DNA of 31,709 bases from positions 1 through 31,709 of the forward strand of contig CAZFLM010000076.1 of assembly GCA_964519955.1 (NCBI GenBank), written 5' to 3'. Under the pieces are notes generated by a model. The model made no database searches. It worked only from the letters and a program-made list of their open reading frames with translations, and had not been told where the DNA came from. A program made the translations under genes and the position numbers. Below are positions 16,088 through 25,828 of the stretch, piece by piece (the stretch's first letter is position 1; every line of letters begins with the position of its first letter). The DNA is from CAZFLM01 sp964519955 (GTDB lineage Bacteria; Armatimonadota; Chthonomonadetes; Chthonomonadales; CAJBBX01).

Positions 16088-19000
16088 ATGATCGATCACC
16101 AGTTGCTCCTGCTGGCCCCGCTTGCTGCCGCGCTGCTGATGATGGCGCGCCCGGCCGCCGCCTCGCCGAACCGCGTGCGCGTGGGCGACGCGTTCGTGCG
16201 CGGCGATGCCGGTGGCCGACGATGGACCATCGGCACCGCGGCGATGGACCTCAAGCTGGACTGCCGCGACGGCCGCTTGCGGGTTACGAGCCTGCGAAAC
16301 CGGCTGACGGCGCCCGCGCGCGAGCTGATCGATGCTGCGGCCGCCGAGGCGCCGTTCAACATCGGGCCACGGCCAGGCGCCGGCGCCTACGCGATCGAGA
16401 CGGTGTGGGAGAAGGCGCTGCCTTCCGGCGGCACGGTCGACGCGGCCTCGGACGGCCTGCGCGTCTCGGTGCGGAAGGGAGACCTGCTCGGCTTCGGGGT
16501 CGCCACGTTCCGCGACGACGCCGGCGCGAGCGTGGCGTGGGCGAACAGTGTCGACTACGGCGACGGCGAGATCTACGACTCCTCGAGCGACAAGCGCCTC
16601 GATCAGGGCCCGGTGTGGTTCACGTACATCCGGGACGGCGGCACCGGCTGCATGGAGCTGCTCGGCGAGACGGTACCCGAGCCGGAGCTGGCCCGCGTGC
16701 CGAGCGGCTACCGCGCCCCGTTCGAGTGCTCCCGCATCACCGCCACGGGCTTCCAGCTCGTCAGCGCGTTCGAGATGGTCCGCGTCTGGAAGGCCCCGAA
16801 GGACGGCACCGTCACGATCTGTGGGGTTGCCCGGCACACCGGCGGCGCGGGCGCCCACCTGCGCGTGATGCGCATCGGTGAGAAGCGGCCTCAGGCGGCC
16901 GCCGCCGCGGGATGGGCTCTGGAGACGGCGAGCGCGCGGCAGGTGGCCGTCGGTGGACGCCCTGCGGTGCAACTGGACCTCACCGTGCGGCGCGGCGCTC
17001 TGCGCGCGATCTTGCACGTGCAGGCGTACCCCGGCGCCTCCATCCTCCGGCAGTGGGTCGAGCTGGAGAACGCGTCGGCCGAGTCGCTGCACCTCGGCGG
17101 CGGCGCGCCGCTCGTGCTCCCGATGGCCGGCGGCGACGCAGATGCCCTCACCCACTACTGGATGTGCGGGGGAACGAGCCGGCCGAACCAGGGGCAGTTG
17201 GAGACCGCCGCCATCGGCGCCTCGTACCACCGCGCGCTGCTCGGCGACCGGTCCGACAACTACGTGCCGTGGACCGCACTTGCTGCGCCAGGGCAAGCGC
17301 GACGACGGCGTCTTCGTGGCGCTCGACCACCTCGGCACGTGGTCGCTCTCGCTCGATGGCGCGCCGGGCGGGCTGGCGCTCTCGGCCACCGCGCCGGAGT
17401 TGGCGGGGAGTGAGCTGGCGCCCGGTGGGCGGCTCCGCATGCCGCTCGTGACGCTCGGCGTCTTCCGAGGCGACCTCGACGACATGGGCCGCCGCGTCTA
17501 CGACTGGCAGTACGAGTACCTGTGGGATCACACGAACGCCGAGTTCTTCGCGCGGACGAAGTGGGCGGTGCCGTGGTTCTTCTGCTCCCGCAACCTGCAG
17601 GAGCAGTTCGCGGCGCGCCTGGCCGGGCTGGACATGGATGCCGACCTCATGCGCACACTCGGCATCGAGATGCTGTGGGACGACGCGGGCTGGTCGAAGT
17701 ACCCCGGCTGGCCGATCCCCGACAACTACTCCGTCGTCTTCTCCCCCTCGAACGAGGGCCCCGACTTCGCGGAGACACTGCGCTACCTCGGCAAGATGGG
17801 CATGAACTGGCTGCTCTGGTTCGCGGGGCGGCCCTCGGCAGGCGTCATGGACACGAAGGTCGGCTCGTGGGGCGGCTTCCAGTGGCGCACCGATGGCTTC
17901 GGCCGGTTCGGGCTGGAGGGCGACCGGGCGATCCGCGGCCAGTTCGAGCACTTCCTGACCGCTAACCCGGGCAGCTCGTTCCACACGTGCGACGGCGGCA
18001 GCCGCTACGCCCACCAGTTCGAGATCCAGCGATACGCGGACGTGAACTACCTGTCCGACATGGGGCGCGACGCCAAGACCAACCACTACCTCTCCTACAT
18101 CGACCTGCCGGACAAGTGGCTCGACATCATCGACCCGCTGACGCAGGGCGGACGATACATGCCGGACACCGCGTTCGGCCAGCTCTCCATGGCGCCCGCG
18201 TGGTATGCCCAGGTCACCGCCGAAGACCGCGAGCCGATCCGGCGCTTGATGGAGCTGTACCGGTACCTGCGCGAGCAGGGCGTCGTCGGGCGGTGGTCGT
18301 ACATGATGCACCCGCGCGTCACCGGCGACGCCGACTTCTACTTCGACCAGCGCACCAGCCACGACCGCCAGCGCGCCTGCATCCTGCTGAAGCACAAGAC
18401 GCCGGCCGCGGTGACGGTCTACCCGCACGGCCTGCTGCCCGGGTTCGCCTACACGCTAGGCGATTGCTCCCGCACCGGCGGGGACCTGATGGCCCATGGG
18501 ATCGCCATACCGGCGGGCACGGCTGGCGGGGCCATCGTGCTCGGCCTGCCGCACGCACCGGGCACGGGGCACGACACCCAGGCGCCGTCGGCGCCCGGCA
18601 CGGTGTACGCGCGCCGCGAGACCAACCTCGGGCACAGCGGCGTGGCGCTCTACTGGTCGCCGGGCGCCGACGACAACTGGGTCTCCTACTACGAGGTCCG
18701 GCGAGGCGAGGCGGTCATCGGCAAGGCGAGCGTCGGCACGTACTACTTCGACCACGCTCCGGGCTGGAATGCTAGTGCCGCCTACGCGGTGCGCACGGTC
18801 GACGGCGACGGCAACGCGAGCGACTGGGCCCAGGCCGTGCGCCTCGACGGGGGCCAGGACGCCTACGCGGCGCTCGGGGGGCACTTCGCGGAGGCGGGCC
18901 GCGACGGCTGGGGCGCGGAAGCCAGCGCGAATGGCGCGACGTTCGGCGCGATGCGCTTCGTCCCGCCCGCCAAGAGCCCGGCCGGCGACCTCGGAGGCAC

Positions 19001-20387
19001 GCCGAACCAGTCTGGCGGCGTCGAGGGCTACTGGGAAGGAGCCGGAAAGTCGCGCGTGGGCCGCGGGTGGCAGCAGGCATCGCCGGACGAGGAGTGCATC
19101 CGCACCTGGACCGCGCCGAGGGCCGGGGCCATCCGCGTCGTGGGTCGCGCCATGCGGGAGTGCTACCACCAGGCGCTGGGCGGCTCGCTGCGCGTGCGCA
19201 TTCTGCGCGGCTCTGACCAGATCTGGCCCGACGCAGGCCAGACTCCCCCAGCATTGGGGGCCGGGGGGCTCTGGGCCGAGGTGCGCGCTGGAGACTGGTT
19301 GGGCGTGATGCACGACTTGGCGCTGGACGTGGCCGCGGGCGATACGATCCGCTTCGTCCTGGACCGAGGACAATCGCCGGAGAACGACCTGCTCGCGTGG
19401 ATGCCCCGGATCGAGTATGCGAGCGCCCCGCCGGCCGCCGCGGGCAGCGTCGTGCGGATCCTCTGCGGCTCCAAGGCGCCCTACACCGACCGCTTCGGCA
19501 ACGCGTGGTCGGCCGACCGGTACGCGGAGGGCGGCAGGGCCGCGAAGACGGAGGCGCCGGTCACGAGCGCCTCGCCGACGCCGACCGACCCGCGCACGTA
19601 CGAGCACTGCCGCGAGGGTGAGGAGTTCGTCTACTCGATCCCGGTGGCGCCGGGCCTGTACGCGGTCCGGCTCCGGTTCGCCGAGACCCGGCACCAGTGG
19701 GCGTCCGAGCGGCCGATGAACGTGAGCATCAACGGGCGGCGCGTGCTGGAGGACTTCGATATCTGCCAGGCGGCGCGCGGGGCGAGGCTGGCGTGCGAGC
19801 GCGTCTTCCACAACCTGGCGCCGAACGCCGATGGCCGCATCGTCATCCGCTTCATGAGCGGCTGGAACCCGAGGCAGGTGACGGACCGGGCACGGGTCAA
19901 CGCGATCGAGGTGCTGCCCGACACGAAGCCCACGGTCCGCATCGACGCCGGCTCGGAGACGCAGTTCGTCGACTGGAACAGCTTCCGCTGGAGCGCCGAC
20001 CGCTGCTTCGAGGGCGGGCAGGCGCTGCGCTCGGAAGGCTGGACCGCGCACGCCTCGCCGACGCTGTACGACCAGGCGCTGTATCAGACGGCGCGCGCCG
20101 GGAAGACGTTCGGCTGCTCGGTGCCCGTCCCGGCGGGGATGTACACCGTGCACCTGAAGTTCGCGGAGCTGTGGCTCAAGGAGGCGGGGCAGCGGCCAAT
20201 GAACATTGAGATCAACGGGTGCCGCGTGCGGACGAACTGGGACCCGGCCGCCGCCGCCGGCCAGGTCGGGATGGCCGCCGACTTCCGGGTGCCGAACGTG
20301 ACGCCGGATGCCGCCGGGCACATCACGATCCGCCTGACCGCGGCCGGGAGCAACGACGCCATTCTGCAAGGAATCGAGATTGAGTAA
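16088..20387 (+). pseudogene. Secreted GH36-like glycosidase with Fn3 and two malectin domains, split by a frameshift
   Basis: Two frames encode one protein of about 1430 residues. The first (16088-17275) starts at an ATG with GAGGA 7 nt upstream and a signal peptide ending near RPAAAS, then a beta-rich GH36-type N-terminal domain. The second (17277-20387) continues with a TIM barrel: EMLWDDAGW, MNWLLWFAGRPS and FHTCDGGSRYAHQFE followed by LSDMG, recalling the C-SGG-R and SD acid/base segments of GH36. A fibronectin III domain (18580-18830) and two malectin-like domains (about 19450-19910 and 19930-20380) follow, the latter with RILCGSKAPYTD and VRIDAGSETQFVD starts. The likely role is extracellular alpha-galactosidase-like glycan cleavage. 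Both sides of the break look intact, so this is a recent mutation or a one-base sequence error. Confidence 0.8.
17270..17280 (+). other. Frameshift site: one extra base
   Basis: Upstream the reading frame gives NYVPWT, ending at 17275. Downstream sense resumes at 17277 with HLLRQGKRDDGVFVALD. Skipping the G at 17276 joins them. Without it the first frame runs into arginine-rich shadow sequence and stops at 17413. No slippery heptamer is visible, so programmed frameshifting is not supported. Confidence 0.8.
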
Positions 20388-20441
20388 GCGACCACAGGTA
20401 GAGGACGGCGCGGTGGCCGGCCCTGAGCGGAGGGCTGGCAA

Positions 20442-21638
20442 GTGACCATGGCAAGTAGCGAGCCCGGCGCGCTGCCGTCGTCGTCCGACCGGGCCGCAGC
20501 AGGCTCCATCGTCCTCACCTGGATGGTCCTGTTCGGCGCGGCCATGAGCGGCCTCGTCGGGCCAAACCGTTCCGCCATCGAGGCCGAGTACCACATCAGC
20601 CACACGGCGTTTGGGTGGGCGTTCTGCGTCATCCAGGTCGTCTGCGGTCTGCTGGGCCTGTTCCTGGGCCGGTGGACGGCCCGCCTCGCGCCAAGCCGGG
20701 TGCTGCTGCTCGCGTTCGCGTTCGTCGCCGCCGGGTTCGGCGTGGTCTGCTGCACCCGGGGCGCCGGCGCACTGGCCATCGGCTGGACCGTCCTGACCTT
20801 CGGCACGGTCCTCTCGTATGTGTCCAACACGATCAGCCAGGCGGTGTGGCGGGAGGAGCCGCGGCGAGGGCTGCTGCTGCTGCACGCGCTGAACGGCGTG
20901 GGCAAGGTCAGCGGCCCGGTGCTCTCGGCCATCGCGCTGGCGTACTACTGGCGCTGGAGCTTCGCGTTCGTTGGAGCGCTCACCGCGCTGGCAACCGTGG
21001 CGGTCTGGCGCTTGCTGGGGGTGGTGGACCGCGTGGCGCCTCCGCACCCGCCAGTGAAGCGGCAGGACAGCTCGGTGCGTCTCGATCCCACGTTCTGGAC
21101 CATCGTGCTGCTCTTCGCGCTGCTGAACGGGGCCGAGAGTTCGCTGCACACGCTGATGCCCCTGTTCTACGAGCGCGTGCACCACACGACGGCCTCCACC
21201 GCCAGCCTGCTCTTCACCGCGCACCTCGGCGGGCTGGCCGTGGGCCGGCTCGCGACGGTCTTCCTGCCGAGCCGCATCAGTCACCGCGCCCTGATCGCCG
21301 CGTGCCTCTCGACCGTGGTCTTCATGCCCGCCGCCATCCTCACCACGAACATGGCGCTGCGGATCGTGGCGCTGTTCCTCACAGGCGGCACACACTCCAG
21401 CACCTTCGCCACGCTCTACGCCCACTCCGCCGAGGCCATGCGCCACAACCCGCGCGCGCTCGATTACGGCGCGGCGTTCGGCTGCCTGAGCGGCATCGCG
21501 GTGGCCGTCATCGTCAGCAGCCAGATCGCCGAGACGAGCATCACAGCCGGCATGTGGTTCTCCGTCGCAGTGCTCATCGCGTTTGGCCTGGCGTACTTCA
21601 CCGCGCGCCTGGGCGGACCGGAGCGGGCGAGCGGATAG
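20442..21638 (+). CDS. Major facilitator superfamily (MFS) transporter
   Basis: This 398-residue protein has roughly 12 hydrophobic segments in two six-helix halves, joined by a charged loop near VDRVAPPHPPVKRQD. LGRWTARLAPSRVLLL after helix 2 and GRLATVFLPSRISHRAL in the second half fit the MFS loop 2-3 and 8-9 signature (G-R-x-x-D-R type, here without the Asp). It probably imports or exports a small sugar or related solute. It sits 54 nt behind the GH36-like gene, which suggests uptake of that enzyme's product. GTG at 20442 has GGAGGG 7 nt upstream and is preferred; ATG at 20448 is the alternative. The 3' end is followed by the repeat array. Confidence 0.85.
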   Translation: MTMASSEPGALPSSSDRAAAGSIVLTWMVLFGAAMSGLVGPNRSAIEAEYHISHTAFGWAFCVIQVVCGLLGLFLGRWTARLAPSRVLLLAFAFVAAGFGVVCCTRGAGALAIGWTVLTFGTVLSYVSNTISQAVWREEPRRGLLLLHALNGVGKVSGPVLSAIALAYYWRWSFAFVGALTALATVAVWRLLGVVDRVAPPHPPVKRQDSSVRLDPTFWTIVLLFALLNGAESSLHTLMPLFYERVHHTTASTASLLFTAHLGGLAVGRLATVFLPSRISHRALIAACLSTVVFMPAAILTTNMALRIVALFLTGGTHSSTFATLYAHSAEAMRHNPRALDYGAAFGCLSGIAVAVIVSSQIAETSITAGMWFSVAVLIAFGLAYFTARLGGPERASG

Positions 21639-21650
21639 CCCCGCACCGCG

Positions 21651-22110
21651 CACAACGTTCCGAGCCGCGACCGTGAGGGAGCGGTCTGCCGTCAGCGCGC
21701 GACCATCCCTCGCCACGCCACAGCCGCCTGCCTACCGCGACAGACCGGTCGCTCACGCTCCCGGCTCGGACGGTGANNNNNNNNNNNNNNNNNNNNNNNN
21801 NNNNNNNNNNNNNNNNNNNNNNNNNNNNNNNNNNNNNNNNNNNNNNNNNNNNNNNNNNNNNNNNNNNNNNNNNNNNGCGCGACAGCCCCGCAGCGCACAA
21901 CGTTCCGAGCCGCGACCGTGAGGGAGCGGTCTGCTGTAACACGCGACCATCCCTCGCCGCGCCGAAGCCGCCTGCCTACCGCGACAGACCGGTCGCTCAC
22001 GCTCCCGGCTCGGACGGTGACCGCGCGAGACGCACCGCCAACCGAGGCGCGACAGCCCCGCAGCGCACAACGTTCCGAGCCGCGACCGTGAGGGAGCGGT
22101 CCGCCGTAAC
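21651..22110. repeat. Tandem array of A/B inverted-repeat elements, 170-bp period, with assembly gap
   Basis: No gene is seen in the 575 nt between the MFS and zinc-ribbon genes (21639-22213). A elements lie at 21660-21688, 21905-21933 and 22075-22103, B elements at 21741-21769 and 21985-22013. In each unit A and B are separated by 51-52 nt that also match between units (CGCGACCATCCCTCGCC). The distance from the second to the third A is exactly 170 bp. The first and second are 245 nt apart only because 100 N were inserted. Each A-B pair can fold back on itself. Confidence 0.85.
21777..21876. other. Assembly gap of 100 N
   Basis: Exactly 100 N, a usual placeholder for a gap of unknown length. 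It falls inside the tandem repeat array, so repeat collapse is the likely cause. Frames spanning it are not real. Confidence 0.97.
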
Positions 22111-22153
22111 GGCGAGCACCCATCGCCAAGCCGCCTGCCTGCTCACGCACACC

Positions 22154-22190
22154 GCGAGGGGCCCCGGCGCATCGCACCGAGGCCCCTCGC
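22154..22190 (-). terminator. Hairpin downstream of zinc-ribbon gene, terminator-like
   Basis: GCGAGGGGCC (22154-22163) and GGCCCCTCGC (22181-22190) form a perfect 10-bp stem with a 17-nt loop, 23 nt after the stop of the minus-strand zinc-ribbon gene. There is no T tract on either side, so it may end transcription inefficiently or be another repeat. Confidence 0.45.
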
Positions 22191-22213
22191 ATCGTCAGCA
22201 CACGCCATCCGTG

Positions 22214-22843
22214 CTACGGCCGGCTGCCGCACTCCGGGCAGAACTTGGCGCCCGCGGGGATCTTGGCGCCGCACGAACCGCACTCGGTCTTCGCGACGAG
22301 GGGCGCGCCGCACTCCTGGCAGAACTTGCCGGTGCCTGCCGCCGCGCCGCATTTCGGGCACTGGGCCGCCGCCTTGGCGCTCGCGTCGGCGCCCTCGGTC
22401 TGGTCGAACGAGCGGGCCTTCTCGACGATCTGGTCTCGCGCCGCCTCGGCCTGGGCCGCCGCAAGCTCCTCCTGCAGGATGGGGGCGCACTCCTTGCACA
22501 TGCCCCGCTCCTGGTTCCAGCACACGTCCTTGCACGTCCACTTGCCGCAGCGCCGGCACTGGTTGAAGCGCGGCTTCAGCTCCTGCACCGCCTCGCGGAG
22601 CGCCTTGTCGTGGGCCGGGCCGCCGACGGCTCGCTGCAGTTCGTAGGCCGAGTTGCCGGCGCTCCCGAGCACCCCGCCGAGCATCCCGCCCGCCGCGCGA
22701 AGGAACCCGCCGGCCATGCCCAGCTTGTTGGCCTGGAAGGTCGACATGAAACCGTTGCCACAGCGGTCGCAGTGGAAGCGGAACTGGAACCCCTGGTCGG
22801 TTGAAAGGTCGTCGTAGTTCTGCACAAACTCGATACTCGCCAT
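22214..22843 (-). CDS. Zinc-ribbon protein with 16 paired cysteines
   Basis: This 209-residue protein contains eight cysteine pairs: C25/C28, C96/C99, C104/C108, C116/C119, C162/C165, C175/C178, C188/C191 and C202/C205. The last four form a double zinc ribbon of the DZANK/zinc-ribbon type (CPKCGAAAG, FCQECGAPL, CGSCGAKI, FCPECGSRP). Residues 41-66 are glycine-rich and hydrophobic (MAGGFLRAAGGMLGGVLG) and might associate with membranes. Residues 120-160 are charged and alanine-rich, probably helical. The ATG at 22843 follows GAGGAG at 7 nt; an in-frame upstream start at 22864 is less likely. Its function is unknown; ribbons of this type often bind proteins or nucleic acids. It is the only minus-strand gene between 4143 and 24484 and is divergent from the GH20-like gene. 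Confidence 0.85.
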   Translation of the reverse strand: MASIEFVQNYDDLSTDQGFQFRFHCDRCGNGFMSTFQANKLGMAGGFLRAAGGMLGGVLGSAGNSAYELQRAVGGPAHDKALREAVQELKPRFNQCRRCGKWTCKDVCWNQERGMCKECAPILQEELAAAQAEAARDQIVEKARSFDQTEGADASAKAAAQCPKCGAAAGTGKFCQECGAPLVAKTECGSCGAKIPAGAKFCPECGSRP

Positions 22844-22987
22844 CGGGTTGCTCCTCAAGTCCATCGCCGCGCGTCATGGTTCCGCGGCGGCCTATGTTTC
22901 GACGACGGGCGCGGAGCATCCTGCCGCAGGTCGCAGCCCCCCGCGGCGCGAACTATGGGTGACACGAGCGATCACGGGAGACAGACG

Positions 22988-24484
22988 ATGCGAGGCATGA
23001 TGACGGCGGCCGTCCTGCTGGCGTGCGCGGCGACGGCGCGCGGGGAGGGCGCGATGACCTTCAAGCCGAAGGTGCAGGAACCCGGCGCGGGCGCGTTCCG
23101 GTGCACGAGCGCGCCGGCCGTGCTTGTTGGCAGGGGGCTGCAGAAGGCGCCGGACGCCTACGCGCCGCTGCTGGCCGGTCTGCAGGCGCGGTCCGGGAGC
23201 GCGGTCGAGGCGCAGCCCGTGGGCGCGAGCCTGCCGGCGACGCCCTACATCCTCGTGGGCCTCACGCGCGACCGGGCGGAGCTGCGCAGCCTCGTGGCGG
23301 GGCTCGGGAAGCGGCTGCCGCGCGCAGGCCTGGGCGACGAGGGGTTCGCCATCGACGTATCGCCGGAGCGCGTGCTCGTGGTCGCGAAGACGCCGGCCGG
23401 CGCCCAGTACGGCGTGCGCGCGCTGCTCGACATGGCCGGCGAGAGGGGGTTCGAGGTCGCCGCGGGCCGAACCGCCGACTGGCCGACGATGAAGTGGCGC
23501 GGGATGCACGTGCTGGCGTACGGCACCTCGGGAATGCCCGCGCTGGAGCGCCTCATCGGCGAGCTGCTGCCGCGCTACAGGATGAACAAGCTGATCGTGG
23601 AGGTCGACTACGGCTTCCGGTTCAAGTCGCACCCCGAGGTTGCGGCGACAGAGGGGCTCACGCGTGAGGACTGCCGCAAGCTCGTAGCGCTGGCCCGCCG
23701 CAACTACATCGAGCTGATCCCGCAGTTCCAGTGCCTCGGCCACCAGTCGTGGGCCCGGCGCACCGGCGAGCTGCTGACGATGCACCCCGAGTTCGACGAG
23801 ACGCCGGACCTGCCGCAGGACAACCCGGGCATCTACTGCCGGAGCTGGTGCCCGAACCACCCCGGCATCAACCGTTTCGTCTTCGACCTGTTCGACGAGC
23901 TGATCGACGCGTTCGACGCCAAGTCCTTCCACGTCGGCATGGACGAGGTGTTCATCCTGGGCAAGTGCGGCCGCTGCAAGGACACGCCCGTCGCGGACCT
24001 GTTCGCCAAGGCGGTGAACGACTACCACGCGCACCTCGTCGGCAAGCGCCGCGTGACGATGATGATGTGGGGAGACCGCCTGCTCGACGCGAAGGAGATG
24101 GGCTACAGCGAGTGGGAAGCCAGCGCGGACGGCGTCGCGCCCGCCATCGGCCTGGCGCCGAAGGACATCGTGCTCTGCGACTGGCACTACGCGCCGGTCG
24201 GCGCGTTCAAGTCGGTGAAGTACATTCAGGATCAGGGCTTCCGCGTGTGGCCCTCCGGCTGGAACTCGAAGCTCAACGCGCACAACCTGGCCTCGAAGGC
24301 GCTGGACAACATGAGCCCGAAGATGATGGGTTACCTGGCGACGACCTGGTTCGGCGTCGACACCCTCTCCTCGGCGCTGGCCGGCGAGCCCATCACCGCG
24401 AAGGAGCGTGAGAGCCTCGAGGGCGTGGTCGACGCCATCCGCACCGGATCGCAGTTGGCATGGGAGGGCAAACCGGCGAAGTAA
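22988..24484 (+). CDS. Secreted GH20-like beta-N-acetylhexosaminidase
   Basis: This 498-residue protein starts at ATG 22988 (GGGAG about 7 nt upstream) with a short signal peptide, MRGMMTAAVLLACAATARG. A GH20b-like alpha/beta domain (about 45-165; PYILVGLTRDRAELR, EGFAIDVSPERVLVVAKTPAGAQYGVRALLDM) precedes a TIM barrel starting at PTMKWRGMHVLAYGTS. SFHVGMDEV carries Asp319-Glu320, the dyad of GH20 enzymes that use the substrate acetamido group. CDWHYAPV later in the barrel supplies the aromatic residues expected around the sugar. The likely role is removal of terminal N-acetylhexosamines from glycans outside the cytoplasm. An upstream start at 22955 would add 11 non-hydrophobic residues before the signal peptide. 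Confidence 0.85.
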   Translation: MRGMMTAAVLLACAATARGEGAMTFKPKVQEPGAGAFRCTSAPAVLVGRGLQKAPDAYAPLLAGLQARSGSAVEAQPVGASLPATPYILVGLTRDRAELRSLVAGLGKRLPRAGLGDEGFAIDVSPERVLVVAKTPAGAQYGVRALLDMAGERGFEVAAGRTADWPTMKWRGMHVLAYGTSGMPALERLIGELLPRYRMNKLIVEVDYGFRFKSHPEVAATEGLTREDCRKLVALARRNYIELIPQFQCLGHQSWARRTGELLTMHPEFDETPDLPQDNPGIYCRSWCPNHPGINRFVFDLFDELIDAFDAKSFHVGMDEVFILGKCGRCKDTPVADLFAKAVNDYHAHLVGKRRVTMMMWGDRLLDAKEMGYSEWEASADGVAPAIGLAPKDIVLCDWHYAPVGAFKSVKYIQDQGFRVWPSGWNSKLNAHNLASKALDNMSPKMMGYLATTWFGVDTLSSALAGEPITAKERESLEGVVDAIRTGSQLAWEGKPAK

Positions 24485-24500
24485 CGGCTGCGGCCACCCA

Positions 24501-24602
24501 CTTTGCCCTTTCCCCTTTGACCCTAGACCTTTGCCCCAGAGATTCAGCAGGGGGCCGGCACCCCGCCAGCCCCCTTTGACCTTTCACCTTTCCCCTTTCA
24601 CC
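24501..24602. repeat. CTTT-rich polypyrimidine repeats
   Basis: Two blocks (24501-24536 and 24570-24602) repeat short units such as CCCTTTGACC, CCTTTCACC and CCCCTTTCACC in the gap between the convergent GH20-like and yqhD genes. All purines fall on one strand. The origin is unknown; it may be a simple-sequence repeat. Confidence 0.7.
24549..24575. terminator. Possible terminator hairpin between convergent genes
   Basis: AGGGGGC (24549-24555) pairs with GCCCCCT (24569-24575), followed by TTT on the plus strand. It sits between the ends of the GH20-like gene and yqhD. The T run is short, so termination is uncertain. Confidence 0.35.
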
Positions 24603-24608
24603 TGCCCG

Positions 24609-25763
24609 CTACACACACTCCGCCAGGATCCGCTCCACCGTCGGCGGGTCGATGTCGCCGCGCTCGCCGAGGGCGGTCATGCCCTGCTGTGCCAGGCGCT
24701 CGGGGATGCGCTTGACCGTATCCGCGCCCAGGCCGTAGGCGGAGAGGCGCGTCGGGCAGCCCACCGCCTCGAAGAACGCGCGCGTGGCCGCGACCACCTG
24801 ATCGATGCCCGCATCGTCGTCCGCGATGTCCAGGCCGAACACGCGCCGCCCGTACTGCAGCAGCTTCTCCCGCTTCGCCTCGCGCCTCACCGAGAGCACG
24901 CCCGGCAGCACGATCGCCAGCGTCTGCGCGTGGTCCAGCCCGTGCTCGGCGGTGATCTCGTGGCCGATCATGTGCGTCGCCCAGTCCTGCGGCACGCCCA
25001 CCGCGATCAGCCCGTTCAGGCCCAGCGTGGCGCACCACATCATGTTCGCGCGCGCCGCGTAGGCGTCCGGTGAGGCCAGCACCTTCGGCCCGACCTCGAT
25101 GAGCGTCTGGAGGATCGACTCGGCCATGCGGTCCTGCAGCGGCGCGTCCACGGGGTAGGTCATGTACTGCTCCATCACGTGGACGAACGTGTCGACGATG
25201 CCGTTGGCGGTCTGGCGCGCCGGGAGGGTGCGGGTGGTATCGGGGTCGAGGGCAGCGAAGCGCGGGTAGACCAGCGGCGAGCCGAACGCCCGCTTCTCCT
25301 TCCGCTCCCGCCGGGTGATGACCGCGTTCCCGTTGCTCTCGGAGCCCGTGGCGGGCAGCGTCAGCACCGAGCCGATGGGCAGCGCGGAGGCGGGCCGGGC
25401 GCCCTTGACGAGGATGTCCCACGGGTCGCCGGGGAAGTCGACCGCCGCGGCGATGAACTTGGTTCCATCGAGCACGGAGCCGCCGCCCACCGCCAGCAGG
25501 TAGTTCAGCTTCTCGCGCCGGATAACGTCGACCGCCGGCATCAGCGTCTCGTAGCACGGGTTCGGCTCGATGCCGGGGAACTCGACGACGGTGCGCCCAG
25601 CCAGCGCGTCGAGCACCTGCTGGTAGACGCCGTTGGCCTTGATGCTCCCGCCGCCGTAGGTCATGAGAACGCGGGCATCCGCCGGAATCTCCGCGCCGAT
25701 GCCCGCGATGCAGCCCCGCCCGAAGAGGATCCTGGTGGGGTTATGGTAGGTGAAGTTGTTCAT
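24609..25763 (-). CDS. yqhD: YqhD-type iron-containing alcohol dehydrogenase (NADPH-dependent aldehyde reductase)
   Basis: This 384-residue protein aligns along its length with E. coli YqhD, from MNNFTYHNPTRILFGRG through LAVGGGSVLDGTKFIAAA and LPATGSESN to VPQDWATHMIGHE. YqhD reduces short and reactive aldehydes with NADPH. Metal ligands correspond to Asp191, His195, His264 and His278. GGGS at 37-40 and 93-96 marks the nucleotide-binding domain. The ATG at 25763 has GGGAGG 5 nt upstream. It is probably cytoplasmic and removes aldehydes or reduces sugar-derived ones, which fits the surrounding carbohydrate genes. A 198-nt repeat-rich gap separates it from the MDR gene, so separate transcription is possible. 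No LysR- or AraC-type regulator is adjacent. Confidence 0.93.
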   Translation of the reverse strand: MNNFTYHNPTRILFGRGCIAGIGAEIPADARVLMTYGGGSIKANGVYQQVLDALAGRTVVEFPGIEPNPCYETLMPAVDVIRREKLNYLLAVGGGSVLDGTKFIAAAVDFPGDPWDILVKGARPASALPIGSVLTLPATGSESNGNAVITRRERKEKRAFGSPLVYPRFAALDPDTTRTLPARQTANGIVDTFVHVMEQYMTYPVDAPLQDRMAESILQTLIEVGPKVLASPDAYAARANMMWCATLGLNGLIAVGVPQDWATHMIGHEITAEHGLDHAQTLAIVLPGVLSVRREAKREKLLQYGRRVFGLDIADDDAGIDQVVAATRAFFEAVGCPTRLSAYGLGADTVKRIPERLAQQGMTALGERGDIDPPTVERILAECV

Positions 25764-25828
25764 GGCAGCCTCCCAGTGCGTGCTGCCCGTGTTGTACCCG
25801 ATGGCGTGCCCCTAGAAGGCTGTGCGCC

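Noticed and set aside
18456..21716. 1086-codon open frame on the minus strand
   Set aside because: Antisense of the malectin glycosidase and MFS genes, with composition of a shadow frame and no recognisable domains.
21651..22110. CRISPR array
   Set aside because: The repeats are paired inverted elements with a 170-bp period and conserved spacers; there are no unique spacers of 30-40 nt and no cas genes.
21583..22804. Frames running through the N gap
   Set aside because: They translate N bases and repeat DNA and have no real coding support.
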